DNA from: Actinomadura livida | GTDB lineage: Bacteria; Actinomycetota; Actinomycetes; Streptosporangiales; Streptosporangiaceae | Length of the DNA: 32,995 nucleotides | NCBI RefSeq assembly: GCF_014648675.1 | Contig: NZ_BMRO01000002.1 | Coordinates: 387,613-420,607, forward strand | Reading direction: 5' to 3' | In this document: piece after piece, positions 1 through 7,841 of the stretch | How the letters are laid out: each line of letters begins with the position of its first letter | How positions within the stretch are numbered: position 1 is the first letter of the stretch | Made by a program: the position numbers and the translations under genes | The notes under the pieces: model-generated | The model's database searches: none | What the model was told of the DNA's origin: nothing | Seen by the model: only the letters and a program-made list of their open reading frames with translations

Positions 1-90
1 GGTGGCGGGTCCGCGGGCCGGGTGAACGAGGCGTCGGTGACGATGCCGGACGTGATGGGCGGCGTGACCAGGCGGGACCCGCTCCCCTGA
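1..90 (+). CDS. C-terminal end of an unidentified gene (partial, 5' end outside window)
   Basis: Frame 1 is open from the first base to a TGA at 88-90 and gives a 29-residue tail ending in TRRDPLP. A hairpin followed by five T residues lies about 30 bases downstream on the same strand, which is what one expects after a plus-strand gene. The fragment carries no motif I can name, so product and true reading frame are uncertain. It could also be non-coding, because open frames are frequent by chance in DNA this rich in GC. Confidence 0.4.
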   Translation, partial: GGGSAGRVNEASVTMPDVMGGVTRRDPLP

Positions 91-119
91 CCGGGGCCGG
101 GGTCGAGGATCTCGACTGG

Positions 120-165
120 GGCCGTCCCGGGTGGTGCGTGCGCACCGCCCCGGGGCGGCCTTTTT
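120..165 (+). terminator. Strong intrinsic terminator
   Basis: Arms 120-138 and 141-160 pair over about 18 positions with two G-U wobbles and one bulged C at 148. The stem is followed directly by TTTTT at 161-165. It lies between the end of the partial plus-strand gene and the end of the minus-strand response regulator, so it fits the former best and may serve both. Confidence 0.75.
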
Positions 166-194
166 CGCGTGTGCGGAGGGCGGCCCGCCGGGGG

Positions 195-863
195 TCAGGG
201 GGTGTCGCCGGTGGGGGCGACGAGGCCGGCCTCGTAGGCGACGACGGCGGCCTGGACGCGGTTGCGGGCGTCCAGGCGGGTGAGGATCGCGCTGACGTAG
301 GCCTTCACGGTCCCTTCGACGACGTGGAGGCGGGCGGCGATCTCGGCGTTGGACAGCCCGGCGCCGAGCAGGGCCAGGACCTCGCGTTCGCGGGGGGTGA
401 GGGCGGCGATGCGGTGCCGGGCGCGGGCGCCGACCGCGAGGCGGCCGCCGCCGAGTTCGGTGATGACGCGGTGGGCGACCCGCGGGGACAGGTAGGCGGC
501 GCCGCCGGCGACGGCGCGGACGCCGGCGATGAGTTCGAGGGGGTCGCCGGACTTGAGGAGGAAGCCGCTGGCGCCGCCGGACAGGGCGCGGGCGATGTAC
601 TCGTCCTCGCCGAAGGTGGTGAGCATGATGACGCCGGTGCCGGGGGCGGCGCGGCGCAGTTCGGTGGCGGCGGCGAGGCCGTCCAGGCGGGGCATGCGGA
701 TGTCGAGGAGGGCGACGTCGGGGCGGTGCCGGAGGGTCTGCTCGACGGCCTCGCGGCCGTCGGCGGCCTCGGCGACGACCTCGATGCCGGGGTCGGCGGC
801 GAGGATCGCGCGGACGCCCGCGCGGATCATGGCCTCGTCGTCGGCGAGCAGTGCCCGGATCAT
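195..863 (-). CDS. NarL/FixJ-type response regulator
   Basis: 222-residue DNA-binding response regulator. The receiver domain has the acidic pair D8-D9, the phosphorylation site D54 in LLDIRMPRLDG, a Thr in the LTTFGEDEY stretch, and the conserved Lys in FLLKSGDP. The C-terminal LuxR-type helix-turn-helix (about 155-215) reads LTPREREVLALLGAGLSNAEIA. The ATG at 863 overlaps the stop of the upstream kinase in an ATGA, so the pair is translationally coupled and the regulator is the phosphoacceptor of that kinase. The signal sensed and the target genes cannot be told from the sequence. Length and motifs are normal for the family. Confidence 0.95.
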   Translation of the reverse strand: MIRALLADDEAMIRAGVRAILAADPGIEVVAEAADGREAVEQTLRHRPDVALLDIRMPRLDGLAAATELRRAAPGTGVIMLTTFGEDEYIARALSGGASGFLLKSGDPLELIAGVRAVAGGAAYLSPRVAHRVITELGGGRLAVGARARHRIAALTPREREVLALLGAGLSNAEIAARLHVVEGTVKAYVSAILTRLDARNRVQAAVVAYEAGLVAPTGDTP

Positions 864-2755
864 GGCGGGTTCCTCTGTCGGTCGTGTTCGGCGCTGAGCA
901 GGGTGGTGTCGTAGGCGTCCTTGGCGGTGAGGCGGCCGCCGGTGAAGCAGAGCCGGTAGATGCGGGACACGCCGAGCAGGTCGGCCTCGGGGCGGTAGTA
1001 GCGGCAGTCGGCGCGGGCGGGTTCGGGGACGAGGCGGCGGACGGTCCCGGCGCCCATCGTCTCGCGCGGCGGCAGGGTCCGCTGGACGCTGGCCTGGGGG
1101 GCGCCGACGCGCAGCGCGGCGTAGTCGGCGGGCGGCAGGACGGAGTTGAGGGTGACGTAGGCGTAGTAGGCGGCCATGACGGTGCCGAGGGCGGCCATGA
1201 GCGCGGCGGGGACGGTGATCGCGGTGATCAGGCCGCGGCGGACCTGGCGGCGTTCGCGGGCCAGGTGGCGGGCCGATTCGGAGGGCCACTCCCCCGGCGG
1301 TGTGCGGGTGAGGCCGAGGGCGGCGCGCAGCGCGGTCCCGGCGGTGGGTGCCGCGGTGGGCGCGGCGCGGTGCCCGCCGGACGGGTCGGCGGGTGAGTCG
1401 AAGGCGCGGGGTGCGGGCGGGGCGCCGGGCAGGTCGGCGGTGACCTCGAAGCCGCCGCCGGGGGCGGGTCCGGCGTGCAGGGTGCCGCCGAGGACCCGGA
1501 CCCGTTCGGTGAGGGCGGCGAGCCCGGTGCCGCCCGGCGCCGACGGCGCCGGCCTCCCGGGCGGCGGGCCGTTGGTGACCGTCACCGTGACGCCGCCTCC
1601 GTGCGGTGCGTCGCCGGCGGGCGGGTCGCGGCGGGTGAGGTGGACGGTGACGGCGGCGCCGGGGGCGTGCTTGGCGGCGTTGGTGACGGCCTCCTGGACG
1701 ACGCGGTGCGCGGTGAGCGCGGCCATCGGCGCGAGTTCCGGCAGGTCGGCGGCGGTGCCGGTGAGGTGGACGGGGACGCCGGAGGCGCGGGCGCGTTCGA
1801 CCAGGTCGCCGATGCTCTCGTGCGGGGGCCGGACCGGCGCGAGCCCGTCCGGGCCGTGCGGCGTGCCGGGGCCGGTGGCGGTGTCCTCGCGGAGCACGCC
1901 GATGATCTCGCGGAGGTGCTCGGTGGCCTCGGCCGCGCCGCGGCGCAGCTGCGCGGCGGCGTCGCGGTGCCGGTCGTCGAGGCCGGGCGCGACCTGCAGG
2001 GCGCCGGCGCGGACGGCGATGAGGGCGAGTTCGTGGCCGAGGGAGTCGTGCATGTCCTGGGCGATGCGGGCGCGTTCGCGGAGCCGTTCGCGTTCGGCGA
2101 TGATGCGCTGCTGGTGCTCCAGCCGCTCGGCGCGTTCCCACCCGGCGTGCAGGAGTTCCTGGTACTGGCGCCAGTAGCGGCCGGTCAGCCAGGGCAGGAC
2201 GCCGAACAGCACCAGCCAGACCGTGGAGGGGAACCAGGTCTCGACGGCCTGGCCGCGTGCGATCGCCAGGGCCGACCCGGCGACGAACACGGCGGTGAAC
2301 GCCCACAGCGGCGGCTGCGCGCGGATGGTCCGCCGCCCGGTCAGGTAGGCCAGCACGGGCATGGCGAACACGAAGTTGCCGTGGACGGCGATCAGCGCCA
2401 TGGCGGTCAGCAGCGCCGCGGTGGGCCGGGCGCGGGACACCGCGACTGCGGCGGCCAGGACCGCCAGGCCGCCCACGCACAGCCACCACGCCATCCGGTC
2501 CGGGTCCAGCGGCGAGACGATGCCGGCGACGACGGGGAGGGCCAGCGCCCCGTACAGCAGGGCGTCCTTGACCAGCGCGGCGCGCGTGGGCCGCCGGACG
2601 GCCTCGCGCAGCGCCCGCGGGCGGACGGCGCCGGCGGGCGCGCGGCCGCGGCCCGCCGCCGCCGTCACGGCCCGCCCGACGGCGTTCCGCCCGGGGGGGC
2701 CGGTGGGCGCGCCGGGGGCGGGACGGGAGGAAGCCGCGTCGGTCACGCGCTCCAC
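860..2755 (-). CDS. DesK/NarX-type sensor histidine kinase with extra C-terminal membrane and outer domain
   Basis: 631 residues. The N-terminal half has about five hydrophobic segments (about 63-82, 88-106, 112-138, 150-166, 176-192). A HisKA_3 dimerisation helix follows with phospho-acceptor H236 in DMHDSLGHEL, then a GHKL ATPase domain with N-box EAVTNAAKHAPG (about 355-366) and G-box GGTGLAALTERV. Where such kinases normally stop (about 450) this one continues: a polar linker, a predicted single membrane helix (about 508-533) and a roughly 95-residue C-terminal region containing DYAALRVGAPQASVQRTLPP, two cysteines and CFTGGRL, which should lie outside the cell. It starts with GTG and overlaps the response regulator by 4 bases. 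The extension is the odd feature; it could be an additional sensor input. Confidence 0.93.
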   Translation of the reverse strand: MERVTDAASSRPAPGAPTGPPGRNAVGRAVTAAAGRGRAPAGAVRPRALREAVRRPTRAALVKDALLYGALALPVVAGIVSPLDPDRMAWWLCVGGLAVLAAAVAVSRARPTAALLTAMALIAVHGNFVFAMPVLAYLTGRRTIRAQPPLWAFTAVFVAGSALAIARGQAVETWFPSTVWLVLFGVLPWLTGRYWRQYQELLHAGWERAERLEHQQRIIAERERLRERARIAQDMHDSLGHELALIAVRAGALQVAPGLDDRHRDAAAQLRRGAAEATEHLREIIGVLREDTATGPGTPHGPDGLAPVRPPHESIGDLVERARASGVPVHLTGTAADLPELAPMAALTAHRVVQEAVTNAAKHAPGAAVTVHLTRRDPPAGDAPHGGGVTVTVTNGPPPGRPAPSAPGGTGLAALTERVRVLGGTLHAGPAPGGGFEVTADLPGAPPAPRAFDSPADPSGGHRAAPTAAPTAGTALRAALGLTRTPPGEWPSESARHLARERRQVRRGLITAITVPAALMAALGTVMAAYYAYVTLNSVLPPADYAALRVGAPQASVQRTLPPRETMGAGTVRRLVPEPARADCRYYRPEADLLGVSRIYRLCFTGGRLTAKDAYDTTLLSAEHDRQRNPP

Positions 2756-2783
2756 GCTACAAGCGGGTGAACTGCGGCGTTAC

Positions 2784-2795
2784 TGACGAAAGTCA
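2784..2795. promoter_or_regulatory. Small inverted repeat in the divergent promoter region of the two kinase operons
   Basis: TGAC-N4-GTCA is a perfect 4+4 dyad in the 131-base region between the two divergent histidine kinase starts. It lies 29-40 bases upstream of the minus-strand kinase and could be a regulator site. It is short enough to be chance. Confidence 0.3.
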
Positions 2796-2874
2796 AGGGT
2801 GCGCTCCCCCGGCCGCGTCCGGGGGCGTCCGCGGTGGTGGTCTCGGCGGCTGTGTGGGCGGGACGCGGCTGAAC

Positions 2875-2880
2875 TACCGT
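2875..2880 (+). promoter_or_regulatory. Leaderless -10 box for the second kinase
   Basis: TACCGT matches the actinobacterial TANNNT -10 pattern and ends 6 bases before the GTG at 2887. There is no ribosome binding site between them, so transcription probably begins at the start codon. This spacing is the main reason for choosing 2887 over an in-frame start 120 bases upstream. Confidence 0.5.
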
Positions 2881-2886
2881 TGCCCC

Positions 2887-4296
2887 GTGACGACTCCCCC
2901 GTCCCGTCCCCCGTCCCGCACCCGGGGCCCCGGCGCGTCCCGCGCCGTGCGCGCCGTGCGTGCGGCGGGGTGGCCGCGCGGGCAGGTCGCCGACGCCGTC
3001 CTCGCGGTGGCCGCGCTGGCGGCGACCCTGGTGCTGAGCGCCGCGGCGGTCAAGCCCGGGGACCGTGCGCTGTGGCCGGGCGGGGTCGCGCTGATCGCCG
3101 TGGCCACGCTGGCGCTGGCGGCGCGGCGGCGGCATCCGGTGGCGGTGCTGGTGGTCTGCGTGGCGGTGCCGCCGCTGTACTACCCGCTGGGGTATCCGGA
3201 CGGGCCGCTGGCGCTGGTGCTGTGGGCGGCGCTGTTCACCGCGGCGGTGGAGTGCCGGCTGCTGGTGTCGCTGGGCGCGGTCATCGTGGTGAACGCGGGG
3301 TTCCTGGGGGTGGCGCTGCTGCGCGGCGGCGGGGGCGGCGACCCGGACGCGATCGTGGACGCGCGCGGGGTGGCGTCGCTGTCGCTGGGGCTGCTGGTCG
3401 CCATCGCGCTCGGGCAGTACGTGCGCAGCCGCCGGGACCGGGCCGAGGCGGCCGAGCGGCGCGCCGCAGAGGCCGAGCGGAGCCGGGAGGAGGAGGCGCG
3501 GCGCCGCGCGATCGCCGAGCGGCTGCGGATCGCGCGGGAGCTGCACGACGTGCTGGCGCACCAGATCTCGCTGATCAACGTGCAGGCGGGGGCGGCGCTG
3601 CACCGCCGCGACGACCCCGAGCGCGCGTATGCGGCGCTGGAGGCGATCAAGTCGGCGAGCCGGGAGACGCTGCGGGAGCTGCGCGGGGTGCTGGGCGTCC
3701 TGCGGCAGGTCGACGCCGCCGGGGAGGGGGACGCGGCGCGGGGCGGGCCGCTCGCGCCGCCACCGTCCCAGGCGCCGTCCCAGGCGCCGTCCCAGGCGCC
3801 GTCCCAGGCGCTGCCCGAGACGCCGTCGCTGGCGGGGATCGGCGCGCTGCTGGAGCGGACCGCGGCCGCGGGGCTGGCCGTCCGGCGGGAGGGGGACCTG
3901 GCCGCCTCCCCCGGCGGGGCGGCGGACGCGCTGGCGGGCCTGCCGGCGCCGGTCGGGCTGGCGGGGTACCGGATCGTGCAGGAGGCGCTGACCAACGCCG
4001 TCCGGCATTCGGGGGCGGAGCGGGTGACGGTGTCGGTGCGGCGCGAGCCGGGCGCGGTGGTCGTGCAGGTCGACGACGACGGCACCGGCCACGTCGAGAC
4101 GGGACGCGCCGCAACGGGCGCCGGGACGGGCGGGAACGGGTTGCGGGGCATGCGGGAGCGGGCCGCGTCGGTGGGCGGGCGGCTGACGGCCGGCCCGGGC
4201 CCGGCGGGCGGGTTCCGGGTGTGGGCGCGGCTGCCGGTGGGCGGCGGCGCCGCGGGCGCGGAACCGGAGAGGGCGCGGACGGAGGGGGCCGGGTGA
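2887..4296 (+). CDS. DesK/NarX-type sensor histidine kinase
   Basis: 469 residues from GTG. A hydrophobic N-terminal region with about six segments (34-55, 63-80, 84-100, 105-122, 125-145, 160-178) is followed by a charged coiled-coil stretch rich in Ala/Glu/Arg (about 183-215). HisKA_3 follows with H220 in [14 protein letters not shown], then a GHKL ATPase domain with [11 protein letters not shown] and [17 protein letters not shown]. Between the two catalytic domains is a proline/glutamine-rich linker containing four APSQ units (about 293-308) encoded by a 12-base tandem repeat. The gene overlaps the next response regulator by 4 bases (GTGA). It is divergent from the other two-component pair. 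Confidence 0.94.
   Translation: MTTPPSRPPSRTRGPGASRAVRAVRAAGWPRGQVADAVLAVAALAATLVLSAAAVKPGDRALWPGGVALIAVATLALAARRRHPVAVLVVCVAVPPLYYPLGYPDGPLALVLWAALFTAAVECRLLVSLGAVIVVNAGFLGVALLRGGGGGDPDAIVDARGVASLSLGLLVAIALGQYVRSRRDRAEAAERRAAEAERSREEEARRRAIAERLRIARELHDVLAHQISLINVQAGAALHRRDDPERAYAALEAIKSASRETLRELRGVLGVLRQVDAAGEGDAARGGPLAPPPSQAPSQAPSQAPSQALPETPSLAGIGALLERTAAAGLAVRREGDLAASPGGAADALAGLPAPVGLAGYRIVQEALTNAVRHSGAERVTVSVRREPGAVVVQVDDDGTGHVETGRAATGAGTGGNGLRGMRERAASVGGRLTAGPGPAGGFRVWARLPVGGGAAGAEPERARTEGAG
3763..3810 (+). repeat. 12-base tandem repeat, four copies, in the kinase linker
   Basis: Four perfect head-to-tail copies of CCGTCCCAGGCG encode repeated Pro-Ser-Gln-Ala in the loop between the dimerisation and ATPase domains. 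Being a multiple of three, copy changes would alter linker length without shifting the frame. Confidence 0.9.
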
Positions 4297-4958
4297 TCCG
4301 GGTGCTGCTGGCCGACGACCAGACGCTGGTGCGGGCGGGGTTCCGGTCGATCCTGGAGGGCGAGGACGACGTCGAGGTCGTCGCCGAGGCCGGGGACGGG
4401 GAGCAGGCGGTGCGGCGGGCGGCGCTGCTGCGGCCCGACGTGGTGCTGATGGACGTGCGCATGCCCGTCCTGGACGGCCTGGAGGCGACCCGCCTCATCA
4501 CCGCCGACCCGGCGCTGCACGCCGTCCGGGTGGTGATCCTGACGACGTTCGACCTGGACGACTACGTCTACGGCGCGATCAAGGCGGGCGCCAGCGGGTT
4601 CCTGGTCAAGGACACCGAGCCGGCCGAGCTGGTCCGGGGGGTGCGGGTCGTGGCGCGCGGCGACGCGCTGCTGGCGCCGACCGTGACGCGGCGGCTCATC
4701 GCCGAGTTCGCGTCCCGGCTCGCCGCGCCGCCGCCCGCGGCGGACCTGGAGTCGCTCACCGACCGCGAGCGGGAGGTGCTGGAACTGGTCGCGGCGGGGC
4801 TGTCGAACGAGGAGATCGCCGGGCGGCTGGTGCTGTCGCCCGCCACCGCCAAGACCCACGTCAGCCGCATCCTGGCCAAGCTGGGGGCGCGGGACCGGGC
4901 GCAGCTGGTGGTGCTGGCCTACGAGACCGGCGTGATCCGTCCCGGCTGGCTGCGGTGA
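4293..4958 (+). CDS. NarL/FixJ-type response regulator
   Basis: 221 residues from a GTG that overlaps the kinase stop codon. The receiver domain has D8-D9, phosphorylation site D54 in [11 protein letters not shown], the TTFDLDDYV switch region and Lys in FLVKDTEP. The LuxR-type helix-turn-helix near the C-terminus reads [22 protein letters not shown] followed by [13 protein letters not shown]. It forms an operon with the kinase immediately upstream and is its presumed partner. It is clearly paralogous in architecture to the minus-strand regulator at the left of the window, but the sequences differ enough that the pairs are probably not a recent duplication. Confidence 0.95.
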   Translation: MIRVLLADDQTLVRAGFRSILEGEDDVEVVAEAGDGEQAVRRAALLRPDVVLMDVRMPVLDGLEATRLITADPALHAVRVVILTTFDLDDYVYGAIKAGASGFLVKDTEPAELVRGVRVVARGDALLAPTVTRRLIAEFASRLAAPPPAADLESLTDREREVLELVAAGLSNEEIAGRLVLSPATAKTHVSRILAKLGARDRAQLVVLAYETGVIRPGWLR

Positions 4959-5013
4959 CCGGGCCCGCGCGGCGGGTACGGTCGGCGGGGACGGCCCCGG
5001 GGGCGGGCGGGGC

Positions 5014-5030
5014 GGCCGGTGCAACCGGCC
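5014..5030. promoter_or_regulatory. Perfect 17-base inverted repeat upstream of the sigma gene
   Basis: GGCCGGT-GCA-ACCGGCC, seven-base arms with a three-base centre. It overlaps the candidate -35 element of the sigma factor promoter (AACC at 5023-5026). It may be an operator for autoregulation, or the stem of a weak terminator of the preceding response regulator; there is no T tract. Confidence 0.5.
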
Positions 5031-5046
5031 GGGGCGCGGCGGTGTT
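5023..5046 (+). promoter_or_regulatory. Candidate ECF-type promoter of the sigma operon
   Basis: AACC, 16 bases, TGTT. This resembles the AAC / CGTT elements recognised by ECF sigma factors, and ECF genes are often self-activated. The expected start of transcription is within a few bases of the GTG at 5055, so the mRNA would be almost leaderless. Confidence 0.4.
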
Positions 5047-5054
5047 GAGCGGAT

Positions 5055-5687
5055 GTGACGGTTACGGACGAGGTTCCCACCTCCCACGCGGGCGGCGCCG
5101 CCGACACGGCGGGCGCGCGGGTCGTCGCGGCGCTGTCGGACGACCTGGACGGCGGGTTCGCGGTGCTGTACGAGGCGTACCGGGGCGCGGTGTTCTCGAC
5201 CGCGCTGCGGCTGTGCGGGCGGTGGGCCGAGGCCGAGGACCTGTCGGCGGAGGCGTTCCTGCGCGCCTACCGGGCGCTGTGCGGGTACGGTCCGGAGCGG
5301 ATCGAGGCGCTGCGGCCGCGGGCGTGGCTGCTGACGATCCTGGCGAACGTGTGGCGCAACAGCCTGCGGTCGGCGTCGCGGCGGCCGCAGGCGGGCCCGA
5401 TCGAGGAGGCGCCCGATCCGCCGGACCCGGGTGAGGGCGTGGAGGACGCCGCCGCGCGCCGCGAGACGGGCCGGGAGCTGGCCGCGCTGCTGGCGCGGCT
5501 GCCGCACGACCAGCGCGCCGCGGTGGTGCTGCGGCACGTCACCGACCTGCCCGTCGCGGAGATCGCCGCGGTGCTCGGGATGCCGGAGGGCACCGTCAAG
5601 TCGCACATCTCCCGGGGCCTGGCGCGGCTGCGCGTGCTGCGCGGCGCCGGGCGGCCGGGCGAGGAGCAGAAAGGGGGCGTCCGATGA
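5055..5687 (+). CDS. ECF-family RNA polymerase sigma factor
   Basis: 210 residues from GTG. Sigma region 2 spans about 35-105, with FAVLYEAYRGAVFSTALRLC, AEDLSAEAFLRAYRAL and PRAWLLTILANVWRNSLR. Region 4 spans about 145-200, with LPHDQRAAVVLRHVTDLPVAEIAAVLGMPEGTVKSHISRGLARL. The length and the absence of a region 1 or 3 place it in the extracytoplasmic-function group. Its stop overlaps the start of the DNA-methyl repair gene in an ATGA, so the two are made together. No gene recognisable as a zinc-containing or membrane anti-sigma factor is adjacent, so the repair protein is the likely partner. Confidence 0.94.
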   Translation: MTVTDEVPTSHAGGAADTAGARVVAALSDDLDGGFAVLYEAYRGAVFSTALRLCGRWAEAEDLSAEAFLRAYRALCGYGPERIEALRPRAWLLTILANVWRNSLRSASRRPQAGPIEEAPDPPDPGEGVEDAAARRETGRELAALLARLPHDQRAAVVLRHVTDLPVAEIAAVLGMPEGTVKSHISRGLARLRVLRGAGRPGEEQKGGVR

Positions 5688-6493
5688 CCACAGACGAGCG
5701 CGGGGCCGCGGGGCCGCCGGCCGGTGACGCGGCGGACGGGCTCGCCGCGGAGCTGGCGGGGCTGGGCGCCGACGCGCCCGCGGGGCTGCTGGACCGCATC
5801 GCCGCGCGCCGCGTCCACGTCCCCGGGCCGCTGCCGGGCCCGCACGCCGATGTGCAGGTGGCGTTCACCGACCACGGTGTCGCCTACCTGCGCGCCGGGA
5901 TGGACGAGGCGGAGTTCGCCGCCGCGTTCCGCGCCCGGTTCGCGCGGCCGCTGCTGCCGGCCGCGGCGCCGCCCGCCGGGCTGGTCCCGGCGCTGCGCAC
6001 CGGCCGCCCGGGGGGCCTGCGGCTGGACCTGCGCGGCCTCGGCGAGTTCGAGGCGGCGGTGCTGCGCGCCGCCGCGCGGATCCCGCGGGGGCAGGTCCGC
6101 CCGTACGCGTGGGTGGCGCGGATGGCGGGGCGGCCGCGGGCGGTCCGCGCGGTGGGGTCGGCGCTGGGCCGCAACCCGGTCCCGCTGCTGATCCCGTGCC
6201 ACCGGGTGACCCGCTCGGACGGGACGCTCGGCGAGTACGTGTTCGGCGCGGAGGCCAAGGAGCGGCTGCTGCGCGCCGAGGACGTCGACGTCGACGGGGT
6301 CGCCGAGCTGGCGCGGCGCGGGGTGCGGCTGGTCGGCAGCGACACCACCGGGATCGTGTGCTACCCGACGTGCGGTGACGCGCGGCGGATCACGCCCGCG
6401 CACCGGCGCGGGTTCGGGGACCTGGCCGCCGCGCTGGCCGCCGGGTACCGGCCGTGCCTGCGCTGCCGCCCCGGCGACTCCCGGCCCGCGTGA
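5684..6493 (+). CDS. Ogt/MGMT methyltransferase fused to a C-terminal Ada-type Cys4 domain
   Basis: 269 residues. Suicide repair of O6-methylguanine by methyl transfer to cysteine is expected from the central/C-terminal MGMT domain (about 115-200), which has IPRGQVRPYAWVA and the active-site PCHR at 171-174 (Cys172), followed by GEYVFGAEAKERLL. Residues about 55-92 look like the Ogt N-terminal domain. The last 55 residues match the Ada N-terminal methylphosphotriester domain: TTGIVCYPTC, then GYRPCLRCRP, with zinc-ligand cysteines C226, C230, C258 and C261. In E. coli Ada this domain is at the other end and, when methylated, switches the protein to an activator. There is no AraC-type helix-turn-helix here. 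The first 45 residues (helical, Ala/Leu-rich) are of unknown role and could touch the sigma factor. It is translationally coupled to the ECF sigma gene. Confidence 0.9.
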   Translation: MTTDERGAAGPPAGDAADGLAAELAGLGADAPAGLLDRIAARRVHVPGPLPGPHADVQVAFTDHGVAYLRAGMDEAEFAAAFRARFARPLLPAAAPPAGLVPALRTGRPGGLRLDLRGLGEFEAAVLRAAARIPRGQVRPYAWVARMAGRPRAVRAVGSALGRNPVPLLIPCHRVTRSDGTLGEYVFGAEAKERLLRAEDVDVDGVAELARRGVRLVGSDTTGIVCYPTCGDARRITPAHRRGFGDLAAALAAGYRPCLRCRPGDSRPA

Positions 6494-6691
6494 TCACCCG
6501 GCCCGCCTGATCGCGCGGGTCCCGGCGCGCGGCTGCGGCGCGCGACACCGCGCACAGGGGGCCCGGCCGGGGCGCGGCGGGCGGAACCGTGCGGGGGGCG
6601 GGCGCATAGAACGGTGCGGGGCGGGAATGGGGCGGTCCCGTCCACCTGCGGGAACGGGCCCGCGGGGACGGCCGACGAGGGGGAGGCCGCC

Positions 6692-7771
6692 ATGCGCGTC
6701 GTCGTGACCGGCGCGACCGGCAACATCGGCACCAACACCGTCCGCGCGCTCGCCGCGGACGCGACCGTCACCTCGGTCACCGGCCTGGCCCGCCGCGAAC
6801 CCGGCCCCGGCGCGGTCCTGGGCGAGGACGCCCCGGACGGCGCCGGGAAGGTCGAGTGGGCCGAGGCCGACGTCACCGACAGCGACCTGGTCCCGCTGCT
6901 GCGCGGCGCCGACGTCGTGGTGCACCTGGCGTGGCTGTTCCAGCCGACGCACCGCCCGGCGGTGACGTGGGACGCCAACGTGGTCGGCAGCTCCCGCGTG
7001 TTCGACGCCGTCGCCGAGGCCGGCGTGCCCGCGCTGGTGTACTCCTCGTCGGTGGGCGCCTACTCCCCCGGGCCCAAGGACCGGGGCGTGGACGAGTCGT
7101 GGCCCACGCACGGGTGGCCCGGCGCCGCCTACAGCCGCGAGAAGGCCTACGTGGAGCGGCTGCTGGACACCTTCGAGGCCGTCAACCCGGGCTGCCGGGT
7201 GGTGCGGATCCGGCCCGGTTTCATCTTCGAGCGGCAGAGCGCGTCCGAGCAGCGGCGGCTGTTCGCCGGGCCGCTGCTGCCGGGGCGGCTGGCCCGCCCC
7301 GATCTCATCCCCGCCGTCCCGGACCTGCCGGGGCTGCGGCTGCAGGCGCTGCACTCCGCGGACGCCGGCGAGGCGTTCCGGCTGGCCGCCACCCGCGACG
7401 TCCGCGGCGCGTTCAACATCGCCGCCGACCCGGTGCTGGACGCGGCCGAGCTCGCCGACCTGCTGGGGGCCCGCACCGTGCGGGTCCCGGCGCGGGGGGT
7501 GCGGGCCGCGCTGGCGGCGGCGTGGTCGCTGCACCTGGTGCCCGCCTCGCCCGGCCTGTTCGACCTGGCCATGGAGATCCCGGTCATGGACGTGTCGCGG
7601 GCGCGGGACGAGCTGGGCTGGACACCGCGGCACACTTCCCGCGACGCGGTCCGGGAGCTGCTGGAGGGGCTGCGCACCGCCGCGGGGCGCGACACCCCGC
7701 CGCTGTCCCCGCGGACCGGCGGGCCGGGCCGGATCCGCGAGTTCGCCACCGGCATCGGCCGCAGGCCCTGA
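6692..7771 (+). CDS. NAD-dependent epimerase/dehydratase (extended SDR)
   Basis: 359 residues from the ATG preceded by GGGGGAGG about 6 bases upstream; an in-frame start 78 bases earlier adds residues with no family resemblance. The Rossmann nucleotide-binding loop TGATGNIG (6-13) starts the protein. Catalytic residues are S119/S120 in VYSSSVGAY and the Y147-x3-K151 pair in AYSREK. The family acts on nucleotide sugars or small hydroxy/keto compounds; the substrate is not evident. The C-terminal part has the RIRPGFIFE and LQALHSADAGEAFRLA stretches common in atypical extended SDRs. It is monocistronic or co-transcribed with the small gene 70 bases downstream. Confidence 0.9.
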   Translation: MRVVVTGATGNIGTNTVRALAADATVTSVTGLARREPGPGAVLGEDAPDGAGKVEWAEADVTDSDLVPLLRGADVVVHLAWLFQPTHRPAVTWDANVVGSSRVFDAVAEAGVPALVYSSSVGAYSPGPKDRGVDESWPTHGWPGAAYSREKAYVERLLDTFEAVNPGCRVVRIRPGFIFERQSASEQRRLFAGPLLPGRLARPDLIPAVPDLPGLRLQALHSADAGEAFRLAATRDVRGAFNIAADPVLDAAELADLLGARTVRVPARGVRAALAAAWSLHLVPASPGLFDLAMEIPVMDVSRARDELGWTPRHTSRDAVRELLEGLRTAAGRDTPPLSPRTGGPGRIREFATGIGRRP

Positions 7772-7841
7772 GCCTCGGCCGCGTCACCACACCGGGCCGG
7801 ACATCGACGCGATCCGGCGAGGATCAACCGGAGGTCACCAC

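Noticed and set aside
195..2489. A continuous 764-residue frame that joins antisense-like Arg/Pro-rich sequence to the response regulator
   Set aside because: Only the last 222 residues resemble a protein family; the rest is the second frame of the histidine kinase gene, which has all its motifs in the overlapping frame.
2799..4958. A 719-residue plus-strand frame ending in the second response regulator
   Set aside because: The part before 4293 is Gly/Arg/Ala filler read out of frame from the kinase gene; the regulator starts at the GTG overlapping the kinase stop.
6583..6610. GGAACC upstream of the epimerase as another ECF promoter
   Set aside because: No CGTT or GTT follows at 15-17 bases; ATAG at that place is not an ECF -10.
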